Positions 1-5,859 of a stretch of DNA of 8,217 nucleotides are shown one piece after another. The notes beneath the pieces were generated by a model that saw only the letters and a list, made by a program, of their open reading frames with translations, searched no databases and was not told where the DNA came from. The DNA comes from Candidatus Zixiibacteriota bacterium (GTDB taxonomy: Bacteria; Zixibacteria; MSB-5A5; GN15; FEB-12), in the NCBI GenBank assembly GCA_018816665.1, contig JAHIVM010000272.1:1-8217 (forward strand), written 5' to 3'. A program made the position numbers and the translations under genes. Every line of letters starts with the position of its first letter. Within the stretch, counting starts at the first letter, position 1.

Positions 1-1
1 C

Positions 2-2302
2 TCGGGCGGCCTCGGTGCTGCCTGCGATTACCTGCAGGCGCAGGACGTAGTTGTGGTGGTGGCCGCCGGTAACTCCAACTCCAGCAGTGCCGACTATCTC
101 GGCGGACGCGGGGACTGTATCGATGTCGGCGCGACCGACCAGAACGGCAATCCGGCCAGTTTCTCCAACTACGGAACCTGGGTCGATGTGGCGGCCCCGG
201 GCGTGAGTATCATGTCCACCATCACGGACCCGGCAGATCCGTCGGGGGACTACATCGCCCCCATGGACGGAACCTCGATGGCCTGTCCGCATGTGGTGGG
301 CGTGGTTGCGCTGCTGGAGTCGTATAATCCAGCGTTGACCGCGGCCGAGAAAATAGCAATTATCACGGATCCGGCCAACACCAAGTCTTACAATATGAGC
401 AAAAACGTCGGTGTTGGCATTGTTGACGCCCGCAAGTGTCTCGATGCGGCCGGTGGCGGGGAGAATCCGCCGGTGGCCAATTTCAGCGGTACGCCGACCA
501 GCGGCGGCTATCCCCTGACCGTGACCTTCACCGATATGTCCGCCAACAGCCCGACCTCATGGGACTGGGACTTTGGTGATGGTGCGGGGACTTCCACCCT
601 TCAGAATCCGCAGTACACCTATACCTCCGCAGGCACGTACACGGTCACCCTGACCGCCACCAATGCCTTCGGTTCCGACAATGAGGTCAAGACCAACTAC
701 ATCACGGTAACCGCTCCTCCCCCGCCGGTCGCCGACTTCTCCGGTGCGCCCACCTCGGGAGAGTATCCGCTGACCGTGACGTTCACCGATCTGTCAACGG
801 AAAGCCCGGATACCTGGGCCTGGGACTTTGGTGACGGTGTGGGAACGTCAACCGCTCAGAACCCGCAGTATACCTATACCGCCGCGGGCAGCTATACAGT
901 GAGTCTCACCGCCACCAATGCCTTCGGAGTGGATACCGAGACGAAACTCGGCTATATCACGGTGACCGAACCAGGGGTGGCAACCAAAGTGTACGCCCTG
1001 TCCGACAATTCGATTCTGGGCACATACAGTGGCTCATATGCGTCAACCTACGCGAGCGACAACGTCTACGAAGTCCTCACCGAGGCGGCTTCAACTTCGC
1101 ACCCGAGGAAGGTCACCAGTAATCTCGAACACGAGTGGGACTTCAATGTGGGCGGCGGCAGTACGGTCACGTTCTACGTTGAGGCGTACCGTCCGGCCAA
1201 CAGCGACGGTGACGATTTCATTTTTGAGTATTCCACCGACGGCTCCACGTACTTGTCCCTGGTGACCGTAGCGAGCACGACCGAGCAGGTGTACTCGGCT
1301 GCGCTGCCTGCCAATACGAGCGGCACTGTGTACGTACGCGTTCGCGACAGCAACCGCTCCTGGGACCTGACGTCCAACGATGCGGTGTATGTTGATCAGA
1401 TGTACATTGAGTATGAGTCCACTCCCGGACCGCCGGTCGCGGACTTCTCGGGTACGCCTGTATCGGGTGCCCCCCCGCTGGCGGTGACTTTCACCGATTT
1501 GTCCACCGGCAGCCCGACGTCATGGAGTTGGAACTTTGGCGATGGTGCGGGGACATCCACAGCTCAAAACCCGTCGTACACTTATACCGCAGAGGGAACG
1601 TATACGGTCTCACTGACGGCTTCCAATGCGTACGGCTCGGACATCGAAACCAAAACCGGGTACATCACGGTGGCCGCGGCCGGTTCCGAGATGCATGTCC
1701 AGAGCATCGCGGTTGGCCGGGTCAAAGTGGGGCCGAATTATGTCGGTCAAGGCGTCGTGACGATTTTCGACGAAGGCAGTCAGGCAGTGGCCGGCGCCAC
1801 GGTGTACGTGCTGGCGACCGGACCGACCGGCGGCAGCTACTCCGGTGTGACCGGCGCCAACGGCTCGGTTACGTTTGAAACCGCTGGCATCAAGAGGCCG
1901 TCAGGCGAATGGTGTTTTGAAGTGACCAACGTGACGCATTCGTCCTACACGTACAACTCGGCAGCCAATCTTGTCACCAAGGCCTGCGAAAGCGGCGTGG
2001 TGTACGGAGAGGGCGATGAATTGCGGGCGCTGGTACCGGATGACTTCGGTCTGGATCAGAACTACCCCAATCCTTTCAATCCGACCACGGAGATATCGTT
2101 CAGTCTGCCACAGGCCGGCGCGGTATCGCTGGATGTGTACAACGTGACCGGACAGCACGTAGCGACACTGGTCGAGGGCAACCTTGGCGCGGGATATCAC
2201 ACGGCCACCTGGGATGCTACCGCGTATTCATCGGGCGTGTACTTCTACCGCCTTGTTTCCACGAGCGGCGTGGCAACCCGGAAGATGATCCTGCTGAAAT
2301 AG
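2..2302 (+). CDS. Secreted subtilisin-like (S8) serine protease with PKD domains and C-terminal sorting tail, 5' partial
   Basis: The frame is open from base 2, so the gene begins upstream. The visible part has the end of an S8 peptidase domain: the oxyanion-hole Asn in AAGN (Asn codon 71-73) and the GTSMACPH motif with the catalytic Ser codon at 275-277. The catalytic Asp and His lie outside the window. Then come two PKD domains (about 467-709 and 728-967), a beta-sandwich-like domain (about 977-1420), a third PKD domain (about 1436-1675), an Ig-like segment with GANGSVTFET (about 1688-1996), and an FlgD/Por-type C-terminal tail (2033-2299) with QNYPNPFNP at 2057-2083. Family knowledge: such tails direct export and surface attachment or release, commonly by type IX secretion, and PKD modules serve as adhesive spacers. 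The likely role is degradation of extracellular protein. The peptidase and sorting-tail assignments are secure; substrate and secretion route are inferred. A hairpin terminator follows, and no downstream gene is co-transcribed. Confidence 0.93.
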   Translation, partial: SGGLGAACDYLQAQDVVVVVAAGNSNSSSADYLGGRGDCIDVGATDQNGNPASFSNYGTWVDVAAPGVSIMSTITDPADPSGDYIAPMDGTSMACPHVVGVVALLESYNPALTAAEKIAIITDPANTKSYNMSKNVGVGIVDARKCLDAAGGGENPPVANFSGTPTSGGYPLTVTFTDMSANSPTSWDWDFGDGAGTSTLQNPQYTYTSAGTYTVTLTATNAFGSDNEVKTNYITVTAPPPPVADFSGAPTSGEYPLTVTFTDLSTESPDTWAWDFGDGVGTSTAQNPQYTYTAAGSYTVSLTATNAFGVDTETKLGYITVTEPGVATKVYALSDNSILGTYSGSYASTYASDNVYEVLTEAASTSHPRKVTSNLEHEWDFNVGGGSTVTFYVEAYRPANSDGDDFIFEYSTDGSTYLSLVTVASTTEQVYSAALPANTSGTVYVRVRDSNRSWDLTSNDAVYVDQMYIEYESTPGPPVADFSGTPVSGAPPLAVTFTDLSTGSPTSWSWNFGDGAGTSTAQNPSYTYTAEGTYTVSLTASNAYGSDIETKTGYITVAAAGSEMHVQSIAVGRVKVGPNYVGQGVVTIFDEGSQAVAGATVYVLATGPTGGSYSGVTGANGSVTFETAGIKRPSGEWCFEVTNVTHSSYTYNSAANLVTKACESGVVYGEGDELRALVPDDFGLDQNYPNPFNPTTEISFSLPQAGAVSLDVYNVTGQHVATLVEGNLGAGYHTATWDATAYSSGVYFYRLVSTSGVATRKMILLK
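467..709 (+). repeat. PKD domain repeat, copy 1
   Basis: Encodes an approximately 80-residue PKD module, from PPVANFSG to NYITV, with the diagnostic WDFGDG core and the YTYTSAGTYTVTLTATN strand. It is very similar to copies 2 (728-967) and 3 (1436-1675) at protein level and clearly related at DNA level around the WDFGDG codons, so these are diverged direct repeats. Confidence 0.85.
728..967 (+). repeat. PKD domain repeat, copy 2
   Basis: Second PKD module, from VADFSGAP to GYITV, with WDFGDG and TSTAQNPQYTYT. It is joined to copy 1 by a short Pro-rich linker (four consecutive Pro codons near 716-727), which suggests rigid spacing between the two modules. Confidence 0.85.
1436..1675 (+). repeat. 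PKD domain repeat, copy 3
   Basis: Third PKD module, from VADFSGTP to GYITV, carrying WNFGDG instead of WDFGDG. It is separated from copy 2 by an unrelated beta-rich domain of about 150 residues rather than a linker. It shares TSTAQNP with copy 2 and SPTSW with copy 1. Confidence 0.85.
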
Positions 2303-2356
2303 GGTAGAGGGGATTCATGAGACGACAATAGGGACAGCAATACTCTGACATAAGTG

Positions 2357-2387
2357 AACCCGGCAGTCGATCAGGCTGCCGGGTTTT
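2357..2387 (+). terminator. Rho-independent terminator of the protease gene
   Basis: A perfect 10-bp stem, AACCCGGCAG (2357-2366) with CTGCCGGGTT (2376-2385), encloses a 9-nt loop and runs into TTTT at 2384-2387. It lies 55 nt after the protease stop codon, so transcription probably ends here and does not enter the sigma-factor operon. Confidence 0.8.
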
Positions 2388-2412
2388 CTATAGAGGGCAC
2401 GTCAGGACAAAA

Positions 2413-2643
2413 AAATATAGGCGGCCGCTCCATAACTTTTCGGTGTGCTTCCATCCCTCTCTAAACGAAAGCTGCCGTCAACTCGTGGTCCGGGCACCTA
2501 TATTTGTATCAGAAGTCGGCGTTGCGAACCGTTCAGTGAACAGTCGCACCGCCAACGCCGAGCGGGACATGAACCGGTGTCAGTCGCAGATGTCTCGTCG
2601 GGTGATCCACAGCCCACCTCGGCGTTGTCGGCGGTGATGTTTT
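2413..2643 (+). ncRNA. Candidate structured RNA element (tentative)
   Basis: Two adjoining foldable modules are seen. Module A is closed by a perfect 9-bp pairing, AAATATAGG (2413-2421) with CCTATATTT (2497-2505), and has an inner helix 2436-2442 with 2466-2471 (one bulged base). Module B pairs 2547-2562 with 2618-2636 over 16 bp with a single 3-nt bulge. Stacked directly inside it is an 8-bp helix, 2563-2570 with 2590-2597, containing one G-U pair. TTTT at 2640-2643 follows module B. The strand is assigned only from that short T-run. This could be a small RNA, a long structured leader, or simply GC-rich intergenic sequence. No promoter is evident at its 5' side. Confidence 0.25.
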
Positions 2644-2888
2644 GAGTGATCCGGCGGTTCGGAAACCTTGCGGTCGACGGTTTACTTACTGGTAGGGCTT
2701 CAACCGTCGGCCCGGAGACCGTAGTGGTCGGACAACAACTCTCAACTGTCAAACCTGCCCCTACTGTTGACACACCTGCCGGGTTCTTACAGCGCCCCCG
2801 AAAAAACTTCAAAAAAACCTGACAATGAGGCTCGGGGCGACCGTATAGGAAAACTGACCTCGGGCGGACAAAAGACCATTATTCGGCT

Positions 2889-2917
2889 TTGCCTTTGCCC
2901 TCCCGAACCGATATATT
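2889..2917 (+). promoter_or_regulatory. Candidate promoter for the sigma/anti-sigma operon
   Basis: TTGCCT (2889-2894) and TATATT (2912-2917) are separated by 17 nt. The -10 box matches the housekeeping consensus at five of six positions, but the -35 box matches only in its TTG. Initiation near 2924 would give a leader of about 28 nt containing the GAGG ribosome binding site. An overlapping GAACCG (2905-2910) could instead be a -35 element for an ECF sigma factor, which would fit autoregulation, but no clear matching -10 box was found. Confidence 0.4.
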
Positions 2918-2940
2918 AAAAGATTGGCGGACAGTAGGTT

Positions 2941-2954
2941 GAGGCCCCGGATTG
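2941..2954 (+). promoter_or_regulatory. Ribosome binding site and TTG start of the sigma factor
   Basis: GAGG at 2941-2944 lies 7 nt before TTG at 2952-2954. An in-frame TGA at 2940-2942 rules out any earlier start. The first in-frame ATG is about 50 codons downstream, inside conserved sigma region 2. TTG is therefore the only start that keeps the whole domain. Confidence 0.7.
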
Positions 2955-3488
2955 CAGATAAATACGCTGTACAGCAATGCCGTTGACGGCAATCGTGGAG
3001 CAGAGGACGAGCTTTTTGCTCACCTCCTTGTAAGCTTTCGCCTGTTTGTTCAACAAAGAGTGCAGGATTCCAGCGATCGCGAAGAGATCGTACAGGACGC
3101 GCTCATGACCATAGCCGCCAAGTATCGGGAGATCCGTTTTGACACGAGCTTTGCGGCCTGGGCGTACCGCGTACTGAATAACAAGGTTCTTGACTATTTC
3201 AAGACCAGGGGGCGACATCGGGCGGTAGAATCTCCGATCGGTGATTATGATCCCGGTGGTCGCTCGTGGGAGCCGGACCCGGCCCTGAAGGCGCGCCTGA
3301 TCGATTGCCTTCGCAAAGTGAACAGTGCTCAGCACAAGCACGCCAGAATCCTGAATTTACATTACCAGGGCTTCTCAACCGCCGAGATCTGCGACAGGCT
3401 GAAGCTGACGACGAATTACTTCTATGTCATGCTGTCGCGGGCACGAGCCGCCCTGGAACGATGCCTTGAGACGGGAGAGATTGACTGA
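2952..3488 (+). CDS. ECF-type RNA polymerase sigma factor (sigma-70 family)
   Basis: This 178-residue protein is of usual ECF size. Region 2 spans about residues 28-90: DREEIVQDALMTIAAKY at 42-58 matches the region 2.2 core-binding helix, and SFAAWAYRVLNNKVLDYFKTRGR at 66-88 matches regions 2.3-2.4, which melt and read the -10 element. A charged linker (about 91-113) leads to region 4 (about 114-172), with GFSTAEICDRLKLTTNYFYVMLSRARAAL as the helix-turn-helix for the -35 element. It should redirect RNA polymerase to a stress or envelope regulon. It begins at TTG, and its TGA stop shares one base with the next gene's ATG (TGATG at 3486-3490). That coupling is typical of a sigma factor made together with its antagonist. 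The ECF subgroup cannot be decided from sequence alone. Confidence 0.9.
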   Translation: MQINTLYSNAVDGNRGAEDELFAHLLVSFRLFVQQRVQDSSDREEIVQDALMTIAAKYREIRFDTSFAAWAYRVLNNKVLDYFKTRGRHRAVESPIGDYDPGGRSWEPDPALKARLIDCLRKVNSAQHKHARILNLHYQGFSTAEICDRLKLTTNYFYVMLSRARAALERCLETGEID

Positions 3489-5779
3489 TGGATGGCTGCA
3501 CCGACAAGCGTCTCGGGACCAGACTGTATGCGTATGAACTTCGCCTGCTCGCCGAAAACGAGCGGCAGGAGTTTGAGATACACTTGCTGGAATGCCCCTA
3601 TTGTCATGCGCGGGCGTTGAAATTCGCCGACGCCGCTCGACTGATACGTGACGACGCTGACCTTCAGACCCTGGCCGCCGAGGCCGCTGACCATGAGACT
3701 ATTGCGCCGATTTCGGCCCGCAGCAGTCGTCTGACCACCATCATCCGGTCGCTGGCGGTTGCCGCTGCGGCCCTGTTGATTCTGGTGCTCAAACCCTGGC
3801 AGATCGAGATCAGTCCCACTCAGGAGGCAGTCGCCGCCGAAAACCGGCTTGCGGTGATGTATTTCGACAACATTGCCGACCCGACCGACTCCATGCGGCT
3901 CGGAGAGATCACCACCTACCTGCTGACCACGGACCTGTCTGAATCTCAGTACCTCGACATTGTCTCCACACAGCGCCTGTATGATATCATGCGGCTGATG
4001 GGTCACACCGGCACCAAAGTAGTAGACCGGGATATCGCCACGCATGTCGCCGAAAAGGCCAGCGCGCGCTGGATGCTGCTGGGCAGCATTCTGCAGATGG
4101 AGCCCGGTCTCGTAGTACGAGGTCAGCTCGTTGATGTTGCCACCGGGCGTCTTTTGGCCTCACAGCATATTTCGGGCGAACCAGAGGAGACCATTTTTGA
4201 TCTGGTCGACCGTTTCACCATTCAGGTCAAGGAAGATCTGGCCCTCCCCCGGGGCGCCATACAGGAGCCCGATCCACGAATCGCGAGCGTCACCACTCAT
4301 TCTCCCCTGGCCTATCGCTACTATGTCGATGGTGTCGAATATGAAGCCCAGTTCCTGAGCGATGATGCCGAGGCCAGCTTCCGGGCGGCCATTGCACATG
4401 ACTCGACTTTCGCCATGGCGTATTACTACCTGGCAGGACTGACGGTAGGCGAGGAGCAGGACAGCATGATCGCCCGCGCCACGGCCTTCGCCGACAACGC
4501 CTCGCAGAAAGAGCAACTCTACATCCGCAGTCGCAAGGCGGGAGTCGACGGCAGCTTCCGGACTGCCACCGAGGCGCTGTTCCAGGTGATCGACAGGTAC
4601 CCGGACGAAAAAACGGCCTACTACCTGATTGCCACCTACAAAAGCGCCATGGGCTATTCGCAAGAGGCTATCCACTACCTCAAAAAGGCTATCGCCCTGG
4701 ACCTGCTTTACAAACAGGCATACAACCATCTGGCGTATGTCTATAACAGCCTGGACAAGGTCGATGAGTCGGTCGAGGCGCTTAATCGCTATGCGGCGCT
4801 GGTCCCGGACGAACCGAATCCGTACGATTCCCGGGGTGAAATCTACGCCTACAACGGCCGTCTTGATGACGCTATTGAGTCGTTCCAGGAGGCTCTGAAA
4901 CGTAAGCCTGACTTCCTGCCGTCCCTCCGAAGTCTTGGCGACATGTACGTATTCAAGGGTGACTACGAAAACGCCCGCATGTGCTACGAACAATTTATCG
5001 AACATTCGGATTCTGAGAACCGGACCTCCGCCCGACTCTCACTTGCTTACATCCCCGCCCGCCAGGGGCAAATGGACCGTCTCCTGGACCTGATGACCGA
5101 GCTCATCGTCATCGACAGTCTGGACATGGTGGCGTCGGGGGAACGGGTCAATCAGAAGAGCATGTACGTGATGGTCGCCCGGGCTTATGCCGCTCGAGGC
5201 GAGTACGGTCCGGCCCTGGATGCTCTGGATCGAGCCATCGACTACAACACGATGGAGTATCCGGACGACAAGCGCACGTACCGGGGCACCCGCGCCCTCT
5301 ACCTTGCCGCCGCCGGCCGGATTGAGGAAGCACAGCAGGTGGCCGACAGTCTCCGGGATGAGTCGGCTGAACTCGGCCGTCACCCCGGCGTGTACTGGTA
5401 TGCGGCCGGAGCCATCGCCTTCTACCTCGGAGATTATGAATCGTGCCAGGAGTATTTCAAAAAAGCCTCCTGGTCGACCGAGAGCCTGTCCGCTCAGTTG
5501 TTTCTCGCGAGAGCCTATCTGGAGACGGGTACGTTCGATGAGGCCGAGAACATCCTGGAGAAGCAGCTTTCGCGGTACCAGCGCTATCGCCTGCAGTACG
5601 GCCCGATGAACGTCCAACTGCATTACTATCTGGGGCAGGTATACGAAAAGACCGAGCGGCCGGAGAAGGCCGCGGACGAGTACCGCACGCTCCTGACTGT
5701 CTGGCAGGAGGCCGACCCGTATTTCGTGGAGATCGATGACGCGCGGCAGCGTCTGGCTCGCCTGACCAGTAACCTGTAG
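3488..5779 (+). CDS. Transmembrane zinc-finger anti-sigma factor fused to TolB-N/FlgO-like and TPR sensor domains
   Basis: This 763-residue protein starts at ATG 3488, overlapping the sigma-factor stop. GGGAGAG (3473-3479) upstream serves as ribosome binding site. Residues 32-39 give His-x3-Cys-x2-Cys (H32, C36, C39), the signature of zinc-binding anti-sigma (ZAS/zf-HC2) domains that hold ECF sigma factors. A hydrophobic stretch at about 88-101 ending in Lys-Pro-Trp is a probable single membrane segment. Residues about 119-251 (NRLAVMYFDN, then GSI, then VRGQLVDVATG) resemble the TolB N-terminal/FlgO fold often found before TPRs in sensor proteins. From about 275 to the end there are many TPR-like helical pairs, clearest at 377-515. 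Inferred topology: zinc finger in the cytoplasm, TolB-like and TPR parts outside the membrane. It probably sequesters the upstream sigma factor until a ligand or partner protein binds the TPR region. Most ZAS anti-sigma factors are much shorter. The signal is unknown, and the protein might also act as an assembly scaffold. Confidence 0.85.
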   Translation: MDGCTDKRLGTRLYAYELRLLAENERQEFEIHLLECPYCHARALKFADAARLIRDDADLQTLAAEAADHETIAPISARSSRLTTIIRSLAVAAAALLILVLKPWQIEISPTQEAVAAENRLAVMYFDNIADPTDSMRLGEITTYLLTTDLSESQYLDIVSTQRLYDIMRLMGHTGTKVVDRDIATHVAEKASARWMLLGSILQMEPGLVVRGQLVDVATGRLLASQHISGEPEETIFDLVDRFTIQVKEDLALPRGAIQEPDPRIASVTTHSPLAYRYYVDGVEYEAQFLSDDAEASFRAAIAHDSTFAMAYYYLAGLTVGEEQDSMIARATAFADNASQKEQLYIRSRKAGVDGSFRTATEALFQVIDRYPDEKTAYYLIATYKSAMGYSQEAIHYLKKAIALDLLYKQAYNHLAYVYNSLDKVDESVEALNRYAALVPDEPNPYDSRGEIYAYNGRLDDAIESFQEALKRKPDFLPSLRSLGDMYVFKGDYENARMCYEQFIEHSDSENRTSARLSLAYIPARQGQMDRLLDLMTELIVIDSLDMVASGERVNQKSMYVMVARAYAARGEYGPALDALDRAIDYNTMEYPDDKRTYRGTRALYLAAAGRIEEAQQVADSLRDESAELGRHPGVYWYAAGAIAFYLGDYESCQEYFKKASWSTESLSAQLFLARAYLETGTFDEAENILEKQLSRYQRYRLQYGPMNVQLHYYLGQVYEKTERPEKAADEYRTLLTVWQEADPYFVEIDDARQRLARLTSNL

Positions 5780-5792
5780 TGACGACACACAC

Positions 5793-5831
5793 AAAAAGCG
5801 GCGGGTGTCTTCCGGGACACCCGCCGTTTTT
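5793..5831. terminator. Bidirectional Rho-independent terminator between convergent genes
   Basis: A perfect 11-bp stem, CGGCGGGTGTC (5799-5809) with GACACCCGCCG (5816-5826), has a 6-nt loop. It is flanked by AAAAA (5793-5797) on the left and TTTTT (5827-5831) on the right, so it reads as a terminator on both strands. It sits 14 nt after the anti-sigma gene stop and about 30 nt after the stop of the minus-strand lipoprotein gene, and should serve both. Confidence 0.92.
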
Positions 5832-5859
5832 CTATTTGCAGAGTTCTGTGTCAGCCGTA

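Larger units (their letters stand above)
2388..2951. other. Long intergenic region without a convincing protein gene
   Basis: This 564-nt stretch lies between the protease terminator and the sigma factor. Short open frames occur on both strands, but none has a recognisable motif, plausible protein composition or a supported ribosome binding site. It does contain several inverted repeats: 2413-2421 with 2497-2505, 2547-2562 with 2618-2636, 2675-2682 with 2702-2709, and 2793-2798 with 2834-2839. A candidate promoter lies just before the sigma gene. I do not recognise a known RNA family (tmRNA, RNase P, SRP or a common riboswitch). Confidence 0.6.

Noticed and set aside
467..1675. Repeat series as a possible CRISPR or satellite array
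   Set aside because: The repeats are about 240 bp, in frame, and encode PKD domains, so protein-domain duplication explains them.
2443..2645. Two overlapping 64-66-codon plus-strand frames in the intergenic region
   Set aside because: They overlap each other, have no ribosome binding site and give Arg/Ser-rich low-information products.
2767..2772. Perfect TTGACA in the intergenic region as a -35 box
   Set aside because: No acceptable -10 hexamer occurs 15-19 nt downstream; the sequence there is GC-rich.
2498..2812. 104-codon open frame on the minus strand in the long intergenic region
   Set aside because: TTG start with no good ribosome binding site, and an Arg/Thr/Ser/Pro-rich product of no recognisable family. 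The inverted repeats in this stretch explain it better as non-coding.
3422..4045. 207-codon open frame on the minus strand
   Set aside because: Antisense to the sigma/anti-sigma junction, including the conserved zinc finger; no motif of its own.
4160..5005. 281-codon open frame on the minus strand
   Set aside because: Fully antisense to the anti-sigma/TPR gene, whose domain content is convincing. The antisense product has no domain signature.
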